Part shown: in pieces, positions 1-8,449 of the stretch
Layout of the letters: every line of letters begins with the position of its first letter
How positions within the stretch are numbered: position 1 is the first letter of the stretch
Assembly: GCF_014635705.1 (NCBI RefSeq)
Contig: NZ_BMDI01000001.1
Coordinates: forward strand, 186,001-250,000
Source: Oxalicibacterium faecigallinarum
Lineage (GTDB): Bacteria; Pseudomonadota; Gammaproteobacteria; Burkholderiales; Burkholderiaceae_D
Length of the DNA: 64,000 nucleotides
Direction of reading: 5' to 3'
Translations under genes and position numbers: made by a program
Notes under the pieces: generated by a model
What the model saw: the letters and a program-made list of their open reading frames with translations, nothing else
What the model was told of the DNA's origin: nothing
Databases searched by the model: none

Positions 1-963
1 GGGCGCGGTCAGCGGCGCATGATGCTGGTAATTCTCCAGCGAGAAATCGATAGGCTCAAGCTTGTCGAGCCATTCCGGTTCGTACTTGCCAGTCACGGCG
101 TAATCGGGAATGCGATCCGACAGAATCAGTTTCGGTGCAGGATACGGCTCACGCTGCAATTGCTCCTTGAGCATATCCAGATGGTTTTCATAGATATGTG
201 CGTCACCGATGAAGTAGGTGAGCCAGCGCGGCTGATACCCTGTCAGGCGACCGACCACATGCAGAAGTGCAGCGGCTTCGGCCATGTTGAATGGCGCGCC
301 CAGACCGATGTCGTTGCTGCGGATATAAAGACAGAGGGAAATTTCCCTGGTCGCCTGATTCGGCAAGAACTGGTACAGCAAATGACAGGCTGGCAGGGCA
401 ATGGCGTCCAGGTCGGCGCAATTCCAGCCGTGAAACAGGATGCGGCGGCTGCCCGGATTCTTGATGATGGTATCCAGACAGTCGCGCAACTGGTCGATGG
501 CCTTGTAGAGCAGGACCTTGTCGGTCCCCTGATCCTTGACGACGCCGACGACACGGAAGCCGCGTTGCTGCGCATCCTGAATTTGCGCTTTCTTGTCCGA
601 TTCGATCAGCTTGTAAGCGGGCCATGCGCGCCATTGCACACCGTACACTGGGCCAAGATCATCTTCTTCAAGACGATATGGGTTGGCCAGCCATTCTGCA
701 TTTTCGTTGGCGTTCTGATCCCATACTTTGCAGCCCAGTGCGCGAAAATCGGCCGCACTGCGCGAGGCGCGCAGAAAGCCCACCAGTTCGCCGACGACCG
801 AGCGGAAGGCCAGACGTTTGGTCGTGATGGCCGGGAACCCGTCCTTTTGCAGATCGAAGCGCATCATCGCACCCGGAATGCTGATGGTGCGGATGCCGGT
901 GCGATTTTCCTGCCAGGTGCCGGTATCGAGAATCGTGCGTACCAGATCCAGATACTGTTTCAT
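1..963 (-). CDS. thyA: Thymidylate synthase, C-terminus cut by the window edge
   Basis: Converts dUMP to dTMP with methylenetetrahydrofolate in the cytoplasm. The frame is open from the ATG at 963 down to base 1, giving 321 codons with the stop outside the window. Visible are the N-terminal substrate loop (RTGIRT, residues 21-26), the GxLVGFLRxS region, the phosphate-binding SRR (172-174) and the catalytic Cys193 in LPACH, where the more usual order is APCH. The protein is longer than the 264-residue E. coli enzyme because of an insert at about 120-155, as in the long ThyA forms. The identity is firm from the sequence; the insert's role is unknown. Upstream on the same strand lies the ABC exporter, stopping at 1069. 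Confidence 0.95.
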   Translation of the reverse strand, partial: MKQYLDLVRTILDTGTWQENRTGIRTISIPGAMMRFDLQKDGFPAITTKRLAFRSVVGELVGFLRASRSAADFRALGCKVWDQNANENAEWLANPYRLEEDDLGPVYGVQWRAWPAYKLIESDKKAQIQDAQQRGFRVVGVVKDQGTDKVLLYKAIDQLRDCLDTIIKNPGSRRILFHGWNCADLDAIALPACHLLYQFLPNQATREISLCLYIRSNDIGLGAPFNMAEAAALLHVVGRLTGYQPRWLTYFIGDAHIYENHLDMLKEQLQREPYPAPKLILSDRIPDYAVTGKYEPEWLDKLEPIDFSLENYQHHAPLTAP

Positions 964-1068
964 GCTTGTTCCGTATGGTCTGTGAAGTGGCGGGCGGCAG
1001 GCGCCGCGTCGCAAAAGTCGCTATTTTACCGTTATTGCCGTCTTGCTTGCGACGCCGTTGCAGCGCAT

Positions 1069-2856
1069 TCAGGGATGGCCGAATTGCAAGGCGGCCAGCC
1101 CGGCATACAGCCCGCCGGCAGCAACCAGCGAGGCATGGGTGCCGCTTTCGACAATGCGGCCATGTTCCATGACGATGATGCGATCGGCGCGCTGCACAGT
1201 TGCCAGCCGGTGCGCGATGACCAGCGTGGTACGACCGACCATGGCCGCCTCCAGCGCGCCTTGTACCAGACGCTCGGATTCTGCATCCAGCGCGCTGGTT
1301 GCTTCATCGAGCAGTAGAATGGGCGGATTCTTCAGCAAGGCACGTGCAATCGCGATACGCTGCCGCTGCCCGCCGGACAGCCGGACCCCACGTTCACCGA
1401 GGAAGGATTGATAGCCTTCGGGCAAACGCTCGATGAATTCATGTGCGGCCGCCATTCTTGCGGCAGCGATGACATCCGTGTCACTGGCTTCCGGCCGGCC
1501 ATAACGGATGTTTTCCATCGCATTGGCAGAGAAGATCACGGTATCCTGCGGCACGATGCCGATGGTGTCGCGCAATATGTGCAGATCAAGCTGGCGGATA
1601 TCGATGCCATCGACTTCGATGCAGCCTGCTTGCGGATCATAAAAGCGCAACAGCAACTGGAACAACGATGACTTGCCGGCACCGGACGGGCCGACCACGG
1701 CAACGGTTTCACCGGCATCGATGGCGACCGATACCCCTGCCAATGCCGGCGTAAGCGGACGTGACGGATAGTGGAAGGTTACATCGTCGAGTGTGAGTGA
1801 CGCACCGTTGGCACGACGCGGCGGCAACTTGACCGGCGTGGCGGGCGAAGCGATGGCCGATTGCACGGCTAGCAGTTCCAGCAGCCGTTCGGTCGCGCCT
1901 GCCGCTCGCTGGGCATCGCCCATCACTTCGGACAGTCCGCCGATGGCTCCGGCGACAATCGCCGAATACAGCACAAACTGGCTGAGCTGGCCGGCACTCA
2001 TGCCCCCATCCAGCACGGCATGCGCACCCAGCCACAGTACAAATACGATGGCACCGAAGATCAGCAGAATCGCAATCATCGTCAGCAAGGCGCGCGCGCG
2101 GATACGCTTGATGGCAACCGAGAAGGCATTTTCCACGCTGCCGCCAAAGCGGCGGGCCTCGATCTTTTCATGCGTGTAGGCTTGCACGGTCGGCATGGCG
2201 TTCAGAATTTCGCCGGCCAGTGCGGCGGCATCGGCCACCCGATCCTGCGAGTCGCGGGACAAGGTGCGAACGCGTCGCCCGAACCACACGATCGGTAGCA
2301 CCACCACGGCCAGCATGACGATGATGATGGACGACAGCTTGATGCTGGTCACGAACAGCATCACCAGTCCGCCGGCGAACAGAAGCATGTTGCGCAAGGC
2401 CATCGAAATACTGGTACCGACCAGCGTCTGGATCAGGGTGGTATCGGTTGTCAGACGGGATAACACTTCGCCACTTTGCGTGGTTTCAAAAAACTCCGGA
2501 CTTTGGGTCACGACGTGCGAATACACGGCACTGCGCACGTCTGCGGTGACACGCTCGCCTAGCCAGGACACTGTATAAAAGCGTGCCGCCGTGGCCACAG
2601 CCAGTACACAGGCGACGGCAAACAGGGCGAGAAAATAGGTATTGATATGAACCGTGTTCTGAATGCCGTTGGCACCGAAACCAAGGTCGATCATCTGGCG
2701 AAACGCATATGGAATGGCCAGCGTGGCACCTGCGGCGACGATCAGGGCGATGCCCGCCAGCAGGATCTGTTTTTTATATGGCAACAAAAAACGGGCAAGC
2801 CCGCGCAGCAGTGCGAGACTGCTTTTGGTTTGTTCTCTGGTGGGACGCGATGTCAT
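1069..2856 (-). CDS. MsbA-like ABC exporter, membrane and ATPase domains fused
   Basis: A half-transporter that probably works as a homodimer in the inner membrane, exporting a lipid or hydrophobic compound. The N-terminal ~330 residues carry six membrane helices. The C-terminal ATPase has Walker A (GPSGAGKSS, near residue 389), a Q-loop, the signature LSGGQRQR (near 492) and Walker B ILLLDEATSALD (near 517). The length (595 residues from the ATG at 2856) fits the MsbA-related family common in proteobacteria. An in-frame ATG at 2931 would add 25 residues that look non-conserved, so the shorter start (MTSRPTREQ) is preferred, though neither has a clear ribosome site. The substrate cannot be told from sequence. 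It reads away from the divergent egtD. Confidence 0.88.
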   Translation of the reverse strand: MTSRPTREQTKSSLALLRGLARFLLPYKKQILLAGIALIVAAGATLAIPYAFRQMIDLGFGANGIQNTVHINTYFLALFAVACVLAVATAARFYTVSWLGERVTADVRSAVYSHVVTQSPEFFETTQSGEVLSRLTTDTTLIQTLVGTSISMALRNMLLFAGGLVMLFVTSIKLSSIIIVMLAVVVLPIVWFGRRVRTLSRDSQDRVADAAALAGEILNAMPTVQAYTHEKIEARRFGGSVENAFSVAIKRIRARALLTMIAILLIFGAIVFVLWLGAHAVLDGGMSAGQLSQFVLYSAIVAGAIGGLSEVMGDAQRAAGATERLLELLAVQSAIASPATPVKLPPRRANGASLTLDDVTFHYPSRPLTPALAGVSVAIDAGETVAVVGPSGAGKSSLFQLLLRFYDPQAGCIEVDGIDIRQLDLHILRDTIGIVPQDTVIFSANAMENIRYGRPEASDTDVIAAARMAAAHEFIERLPEGYQSFLGERGVRLSGGQRQRIAIARALLKNPPILLLDEATSALDAESERLVQGALEAAMVGRTTLVIAHRLATVQRADRIIVMEHGRIVESGTHASLVAAGGLYAGLAALQFGHP

Positions 2857-3039
2857 GAATGATGATTCTGATGATGTTGTCTGCGCTTGCCGGGATGGAA
2901 GTGCGTTTCCGCACATCGTTATTCGCGACAAAGCGCATAGAGTAGCACTCTGAGCTTATTGCATGCGGCGTCCCGCTTTTTATCTGGCCTGGGCGACGTC
3001 GTACCGGCGAGAAACAACTACGAAAAGACGAGGATGCAT

Positions 3040-4113
3040 ATGCAGGCTTCAAACAGGTTGGCACTCAACATGCTGCGCGATATCACCCATAATCAGCCCT
3101 TTGTTGACAGACGCCAACGGCAGGACAGAAGGGAGCATGGCTTGAGTCAGTTTATCCAACTGACCCAGCAAGATCCGCAACTGGTCCGGGAAGAATTGCT
3201 TGCCGGACTATTGGCGGCATCGGCACAGACTTCGCCCAAGTATCTCTACGATGCGCTGGGTTCCAAGCTGTTTGAGGCCATTTGCGAACTGCCAGAATAT
3301 TATCCGACGCGTACTGAGGCGCAGATCTTTGCCTCGTATGCCGATGAAATTGCGGCTGTCGCCGGAACAGGCGCAACCTTGATCGACCTGGGGGCCGGAA
3401 ATTGTGCCAAGGCGGCGAGTCTTTTCCCGGCATTGCAACCGTCGCACTATGTGCCGATTGATATTTCTGTTCAGTTTTTGCGCGACGCAGTCAGTCGTTT
3501 GCAATCCCAGTTCCCGCGGATAGCGATGACCGGTATTGGCATGGACTTTTCGTCCCGCCTCGATTTGCCAACGGCAGTGCCACGCCACAACCGGCTTTTT
3601 TTCTATCCGGGTTCGTCGATCGGCAATTTCACGCCGCAAGAGGCACTGGCTTTTCTCGCGCGTGTGCATGCAGCGTGCCTCCACGAGGGCAATGCCGATG
3701 GTGGTATTTTGATCAGCATCGATCTGGTCAAGGATGCGGTCATTCTGGATGCCGCCTATGATGATGCATTGGGTGTGACGGCTTCGTTCAATCTGAATCT
3801 GCTGCAGCATCTGAATCATTTGCTGCAAGCAGATTTCGATTTGCGTGCCTGGCGGCATCGTGGATTTTTCAATGCCAAGCAAAGCCGTATCGAAATGCAT
3901 CTGGAGGCACTATCGCCGCAAACCGTACGCTGGCCGGGTGGTGTGCGACGTTTTGAAGAAGGGGAACGTATCCATACGGAAAACAGCTACAAGTATACGC
4001 AGCAGGATTTCATCGATTTGCTGACGCAGGCAGGCTTTGTCGATGTGACGGTCTGGAGCGATCCGCAGCAGTGGTTCATGGTTTGTCATGCACGCGCCGT
4101 GCAGCCAAACTGA
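3040..4113 (+). CDS. egtD: L-histidine N-alpha-methyltransferase EgtD (ergothioneine)
   Basis: Trimethylates histidine to hercynine using S-adenosylmethionine, the first step of ergothioneine synthesis. The protein shows the EgtD hallmarks: PKYLYDALGSKLFEAI, the SAM loop LIDLGAGN (near residue 115), YVPIDIS, FYPGSSIGNF and a C-terminal MEAL/SP-type stretch (HLEALSPQ). About 357 residues. The start at 3040 (MQASN) sits 6 bases after GAGG at 3030-3033; upstream ATGs at 3034 and 2959 are alternatives. egtB follows after 69 bases, making a two-gene unit. Confidence 0.93.
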   Translation: MQASNRLALNMLRDITHNQPFVDRRQRQDRREHGLSQFIQLTQQDPQLVREELLAGLLAASAQTSPKYLYDALGSKLFEAICELPEYYPTRTEAQIFASYADEIAAVAGTGATLIDLGAGNCAKAASLFPALQPSHYVPIDISVQFLRDAVSRLQSQFPRIAMTGIGMDFSSRLDLPTAVPRHNRLFFYPGSSIGNFTPQEALAFLARVHAACLHEGNADGGILISIDLVKDAVILDAAYDDALGVTASFNLNLLQHLNHLLQADFDLRAWRHRGFFNAKQSRIEMHLEALSPQTVRWPGGVRRFEEGERIHTENSYKYTQQDFIDLLTQAGFVDVTVWSDPQQWFMVCHARAVQPN

Positions 4114-4182
4114 ATCAAGCATCCGTCAGCGGGATGCATGGTGTAATGCATCGCTGCCTGTTAACGAACGATCGGAAAGCCA

Positions 4183-5469
4183 ATGAATGCAAAAACGGAA
4201 GCCATCCATCTGCTTGATCCGGGCTTGTTGTCGAAGCGCTTCGCGAGCGTAAGGTCACACAGTCAGGCACGTGCTGAATCATTGTCGGAAGAAGACTGTT
4301 GCGCACAGTCAATGGAAGACGCCAGTCCGGTCAAATGGCATCTCGCACACACAACCTGGTTTTTCGAAACCTTTATTCTGGAACGATTCGAGCATGCATT
4401 CCATGCATTCGATCCGGCGTTTCGCGTACTCTTCAATTCGTATTACAACGGTGTGGGCGACAAGTACGCACGGCCGTTTCGCGGCTTGCTCACGCGTCCG
4501 TCTCTCCGCGAGATTCAAGCCTACCGGCATGATGTCGATCGTCGCATGCAACAACTGTTGGCGCCCGATTATCTGTTTCGCCTACCCTCCGAACAGCGTG
4601 AAGCGTTGATGACGTTGCTGGAACTCGGTCTGCAGCATGAGCAGCAGCATCAGGAGTTGATGATGACGGATGTATTGCATCTGTTTTCCTGCAATCCGCT
4701 TCAGCCTGCCTACACGCGCATGCCGCCGCAACGATCGGTTGATCTTGAACTGCACTGGCAGGCATTCGATGCCGGTGTCGTCACCATCGGCTCTGAAGGC
4801 GGATTCAGCTTTGATAACGAGTTGCCACGGCATCGGCAGTTCGTGGAGGCGTATCAGCTCGCGTCCCGACTTGTCACCAATGGTGAGTATCTGGCATTCA
4901 TGGAAGACGGTGGGTATCGCAGGCCCGAGCTTTGGATGTCGGAAGGATGGAGCTGGGTACAGGCGCAGGCGTTGCAGCATCCGCTTTACTGGCAGGATGT
5001 CCATGCATCCACTGGCAAGGCATTTGGACACGAGGCCGATGGATGGCATGTCTTCGGTCTGCATGGTTTGCAGAAGCTGGATCCGAACGCGGCGGTCTCG
5101 CAGATTTCATGGTTTGAGGCCGATGCATATGCGCGCTGGGCCAATGCGCGATTGCCGACCGAGGCAGAGTGGGAACATGCCGCTTACCAGACGATGCAGT
5201 CGGACGAATCGGTACTGACCCAACTGTTCGGGGTTTGCTGGCAATGGACATCCAGCAGTTATGCGCCGTATCCGGGCTTTACGGCTGCGGCTGGCGCATT
5301 GGGTGAGTACAACGGCAAGTTTATGTCCAATCAATATGTATTGCGCGGTTCTTCCTGTGTCACGCCGGACGGTCATAGTCGACGAAGCTATCGCAATTTT
5401 TTCCCCTCGACGGCGCGTTGGCAGTTTGCCGGGATTCGTCTGGCGCGATCCGGTCATTGGAGTGTCTGA
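4183..5469 (+). CDS. egtB: Ergothioneine biosynthesis iron-dependent sulfoxide synthase EgtB
   Basis: Joins hercynine to a thiol (cysteine or gamma-glutamylcysteine) using O2 and non-haem iron. The N-terminal DinB-like domain supplies the probable iron ligands: His53/His56 in KWHLAHTTW and His152, His156 in QHEQQHQE. The C-terminal FGE-sulfatase fold ends with RGSSCVTP and RRSYRNFFP. 428 residues, full length for the family. No egtA (glutamylcysteine ligase), egtC (amidohydrolase) or egtE (lyase) is adjacent. This suggests, but does not prove, a cysteine-using EgtB as in EgtC-less pathways, with the C-S lyase elsewhere. Confidence 0.93.
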   Translation: MNAKTEAIHLLDPGLLSKRFASVRSHSQARAESLSEEDCCAQSMEDASPVKWHLAHTTWFFETFILERFEHAFHAFDPAFRVLFNSYYNGVGDKYARPFRGLLTRPSLREIQAYRHDVDRRMQQLLAPDYLFRLPSEQREALMTLLELGLQHEQQHQELMMTDVLHLFSCNPLQPAYTRMPPQRSVDLELHWQAFDAGVVTIGSEGGFSFDNELPRHRQFVEAYQLASRLVTNGEYLAFMEDGGYRRPELWMSEGWSWVQAQALQHPLYWQDVHASTGKAFGHEADGWHVFGLHGLQKLDPNAAVSQISWFEADAYARWANARLPTEAEWEHAAYQTMQSDESVLTQLFGVCWQWTSSSYAPYPGFTAAAGALGEYNGKFMSNQYVLRGSSCVTPDGHSRRSYRNFFPSTARWQFAGIRLARSGHWSV

Positions 5470-5490
5470 GGCGCATCTGTAAAGAGCAAA

Positions 5491-5518
5491 GAAAAAGCCG
5501 GCAATTGCCGGCTTTTTC
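5491..5518. terminator. Bidirectional intrinsic terminator between egtB and the iron-binding gene
   Basis: A perfect 28-base palindrome: a GCCGGCAA stem flanked by five A's on one side and five T's on the other. It can stop transcription from either strand and lies between the converging egtB and the iron-binding protein gene. Confidence 0.92.
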
Positions 5519-5565
5519 ATTAGACGTCTGTCACTTGGTTTTAAAGCGGCAGCCGGATTGCCGAC

Positions 5566-6606
5566 TTATTTATAGCCGACGCGATCCAGAATGCGTTGTG
5601 CAGCGATTTGATTTTTGGCGATCGAGGCAATCGAAATGTTTTCGATCTTGTATTTGCCCAGCGAATCCAGTGCTTCGTTCTTGGTCGCAATGTTGGCAAC
5701 AATCGGCCATTCATTGTTACCTTCGGAAAAATAGAATTGCGCACTGTCGCTGGCAAGATACTCAAGAAACTTGACTGCGTTTTCACGATGCGGTGCGTTC
5801 TTGGCAACACCGGCGCCGGCAATATTGAAGTGCGTGCCCGTGGTCTTGGCATTTGGCCAGATGAAGCCCACGTTCTTCATCATGGCGACATCTTCCGGTT
5901 TGGTCGAGCGTAACAGACGTGCGTAGTAATACGAGTTGGCGATGGCGACGCCGCATTCACCCGAGGCAACGCCCTTGATCTGATCAGTATCGCCACCGCG
6001 CGGTGGACGCGCAAAATTGGTCACCATGCCTTTGGCCCATTCTTCGGTCGCTTGCGGGCCGTTGCGTTCGATCATCGAACCGATCAGCGCGAGATTGTAG
6101 GGATGCGAGCCGGAGCGTGTGCATACCTTGCCCTTGTTTTTTGGATCGGCCAGCGATTCGTAGGTGGCGACATCTTCCGGTTTGACTTGGGCCTTGTTAT
6201 AGACGATCACGCGGGCGCGTTTGGAAAAGCCGAACCATTCCGATCCTTTCCCGTCGTCCTTGCCGCGCAGATTGGCCGGAATGCGGCTGTCGAGAATCTT
6301 GGATTGCACGGGTTGGAAGAAGCCTTCGATTTCTGCTCGCCAGATGCGTGCGGCATCGACCATCAGGATCACATCGGCCGGACTGTTCCTGCCTTCGTTT
6401 TTCAGGCGCTCAAACAGGGCATTGTCATCCGCTTCAATACGGTTGATCTTGATGCCAGTCTGTTTGGTGAAGTCGCTATAGAGTTGTTCGTCGGTCTGGT
6501 AGTGGCGTGCCGAATAAAGATTCAGAACCTTCTCTTCCGCCTGTGCGATGGAGAAGGGAAGAGCAAGAGCCAATGCGGTCAGAACCGGTGTGATACGTAG
6601 TCTCAT
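5566..6606 (-). CDS. Periplasmic Fe(3+)-binding protein of an ABC importer (FutA/FbpA type)
   Basis: Binds ferric iron in the periplasm and delivers it to an inner-membrane ABC permease. 346 residues with a signal peptide ending ...SIAQA before EEKVLNLYSARHY. Family features are the LYSARHY start of the mature protein, the ADVILMVDAARI segment and a tyrosine cluster NSYYYARL near the middle, which supplies iron ligands in relatives. No permease or ATPase gene is adjacent, so the rest of the importer must be elsewhere. A TATAAT box and a Fur-like site lie upstream (6659-6698), which suggests iron control. The exact substrate (free iron versus a chelate) is inferred from family. Confidence 0.88.
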   Translation of the reverse strand: MRLRITPVLTALALALPFSIAQAEEKVLNLYSARHYQTDEQLYSDFTKQTGIKINRIEADDNALFERLKNEGRNSPADVILMVDAARIWRAEIEGFFQPVQSKILDSRIPANLRGKDDGKGSEWFGFSKRARVIVYNKAQVKPEDVATYESLADPKNKGKVCTRSGSHPYNLALIGSMIERNGPQATEEWAKGMVTNFARPPRGGDTDQIKGVASGECGVAIANSYYYARLLRSTKPEDVAMMKNVGFIWPNAKTTGTHFNIAGAGVAKNAPHRENAVKFLEYLASDSAQFYFSEGNNEWPIVANIATKNEALDSLGKYKIENISIASIAKNQIAAQRILDRVGYK

Positions 6607-6658
6607 GAAGCATCCTTGTGATGATGGGTGTGAAATCTCTTTGTTAGAAATTCGTTAA

Positions 6659-6698
6659 ATTATAGGGTGGATTTAAATAAATAGGAATTGTTCTTATC
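6659..6698 (-). promoter_or_regulatory. Probable promoter with Fur-like site for the iron-binding gene
   Basis: Reading on the minus strand there is a perfect -10 TATAAT at 6664-6659. Just upstream, over the -35 position (6698-6680), lies GATAAGAACAATTCCTATT, which matches 12 of 19 bases of the classical Fur box. The -35 itself is weak (TTCCTA). Overlap of a Fur-like site with a promoter of an iron-uptake gene is the expected layout; binding is not shown. Confidence 0.4.
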
Positions 6699-6804
6699 TT
6701 TGTGTTGGGGCGTTTAGCTGGTGTTTAAAACGCTGAAACGCTTTGTTACTGCGTATGGAACGGGTTCGGAGTAATCTTCTGCCTTTACCCGTTTGAGATG
6801 CTCC

Positions 6805-7716
6805 ATGCGATTGCGCGCAATTGTCAGTCTTTCCCTCGTCGTGTTGCTCACGGCTTGTAGCAGTCTTTCCCCATTTACGAAACCGGATGCGCCTGTCGTC
6901 GCTGCACCGCAGCCCCAGACAGCGGCGTCGGTCAGGATCGCGCTGGTGCTGGGAGGCGGTGCAGCGCGTGGCTTCGCGCACATCGGCGTGATCAAGGCGT
7001 TGGAAGCGCAAGGCATCGTGCCCGACATGGTTGTCGGTACCAGCGCAGGCAGTGTGGTAGGTGCCTTGTATGCGGCAGGCAATAATGGATTTGCCTTGCA
7101 AAAGATGGCGCTGGAAATGGACGAGGCGTCGATTTCAGACTGGGCGGTGCCTCTGTTCTCGCGTTCGAGCGGGGTATTGAAGGGTGATGCTTTGCAGAAT
7201 TACGTTAACAAGGCTATTAACAACATGCCGATCGAGAAGATGAAAATTCCGTTTGCTGCTGTCGCGACGGATTTGAATAGCGGGGCGCCTATCTTGTTCC
7301 GACGGGGGAATGCAGGTCTGGCTGTACGCGCTTCGTCTTCCGTACCTGGCGTTTTCCAGCCGGTGCGGATTGGCAATCGGCTGTATGTTGATGGCGGACT
7401 GGTGGCACCGGTACCGGTTCACTTTGCGCGCGAGATGGGAGCGGATTTTGTCATCGCGGTCAATATCTCGGTACAACCGGAAGCGCAACTGGCATCAAGC
7501 TCGGTTGATGTGATGTTGCAAACATTTGCCATCATGGGGCAAACGATTAATCAGTTTGAACTCAAGGATGCCGACATCGTGATCCGTCCGTCGCTCGGTA
7601 TGATGAAAGGCACGGACTTCAATGGACGCAATCTGGCGGTGCTGGCGGGCGAGCAGGCCGCAATGTCGCAAATGGCAGATATCAAGGCCAAGCTGAAGGC
7701 CATGCGGGAGCGCTAG
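6805..7716 (+). CDS. Patatin-like phospholipase, predicted lipoprotein (RssA-like)
   Basis: A predicted membrane-anchored lipid acyl hydrolase of 303 residues. The N-terminus is a lipoprotein signal with lipobox LTAC (Cys18). The patatin core shows the oxyanion motif GGGAARGFAHIG (50-61), the nucleophile Ser80 in GTSAG and the catalytic Asp196 in DGG. The ATG at 6805 is chosen; a TTG at 6793 in frame would only add four residues. A terminator follows at 7743. The natural lipid substrate is unknown; the catalytic dyad is intact. Confidence 0.88.
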   Translation: MRLRAIVSLSLVVLLTACSSLSPFTKPDAPVVAAPQPQTAASVRIALVLGGGAARGFAHIGVIKALEAQGIVPDMVVGTSAGSVVGALYAAGNNGFALQKMALEMDEASISDWAVPLFSRSSGVLKGDALQNYVNKAINNMPIEKMKIPFAAVATDLNSGAPILFRRGNAGLAVRASSSVPGVFQPVRIGNRLYVDGGLVAPVPVHFAREMGADFVIAVNISVQPEAQLASSSVDVMLQTFAIMGQTINQFELKDADIVIRPSLGMMKGTDFNGRNLAVLAGEQAAMSQMADIKAKLKAMRER

Positions 7717-7742
7717 GCCATTCGATACGCAATATACGCAAT

Positions 7743-7773
7743 AAAAAAGCCGCGCAATCGCACGGCTTTTTTT
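7743..7773. terminator. Intrinsic terminator between patatin and NlpC/P60 genes
   Basis: A-tract, GCCG stem, loop of about ten bases, CGGC and seven T's. The A and T tracts extend the stem on both strands, so it can serve both converging genes. Confidence 0.88.
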
Positions 7774-7787
7774 ATTGGTACATCGTT

Positions 7788-8339
7788 TTACATCTCTGGT
7801 TCGCTGATACGTCGTGCGCCATTGAAGCGCTTTTTCCAGTAATCCACGTCCATGCTTTCAATCCGAACCTGGCCACCGGATGACGGCGCATGAATGAACT
7901 TGCGGTCGCCCAGATAGATACCGACATGTGAAAAGCTGCGGCGCAGGGTGTTATAAAACACCAGATCGCCAGGCTGAAGATCGGTTTTTTCTACGCGCTC
8001 GCCTTCACGACTCAATTGTTTGGCCGTGCGCGGCAGCTCCTTGCCCCATGCTTCCTTGAAGATCAGATTGACCAGACCGCTGCAGTCCAGACCTTCTTCT
8101 GGCGTACTGCCACCATATTTGTAGTGGATACCCAGCATGCCCATGGCATGCAGAGCGAGTTCGGATGCATGATCGGTGAGGACTTGCAGCTTGGATGCGG
8201 GCTTGTTTGCTTGCTGCTGGGCGGGCGTGTCGACACCCCATGCAGAACCAGCGACGACCATACTGCCGACAAGAAAGGAGGAGAGGACTGCGGAACGTGC
8301 AATTTGCCCGATACGGAAATTTCGTTGAAAAAGTGCCAT
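7788..8339 (-). CDS. NlpC/P60 cell-wall peptidase, secreted
   Basis: A predicted D,L-endopeptidase cutting peptidoglycan stem peptides in the periplasm. 183 residues from the ATG at 8339, starting with a signal peptide (hydrophobic residues about 15-35, cleavage near GSAWG). The catalytic Cys86 is in LDCSGLV, His138 in SHVGIYLG and the third residue His150 in KFIHAP. The domain has family length and all three catalytic positions. A longer frame to 8465 exists, but it lacks a signal-like start and would overlap the divergent response regulator. Confidence 0.88.
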   Translation of the reverse strand: MALFQRNFRIGQIARSAVLSSFLVGSMVVAGSAWGVDTPAQQQANKPASKLQVLTDHASELALHAMGMLGIHYKYGGSTPEEGLDCSGLVNLIFKEAWGKELPRTAKQLSREGERVEKTDLQPGDLVFYNTLRRSFSHVGIYLGDRKFIHAPSSGGQVRIESMDVDYWKKRFNGARRISEPEM

Positions 8340-8449
8340 CAAATACGCTTCTCGTTCGTTCACGACTGGAGGAATGTAAGGGAATACGGAAATGCTGTCA
8401 AAAGTTATTCGGTAACGGTATGCTTCGAGAACATTGAAAGGCCTTTTGC

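Noticed and set aside
19-1317. A 432-codon plus-strand frame at the window start
   Set aside because: It runs antisense to thyA and the end of the ABC exporter gene, both of which are clear; its protein resembles nothing.
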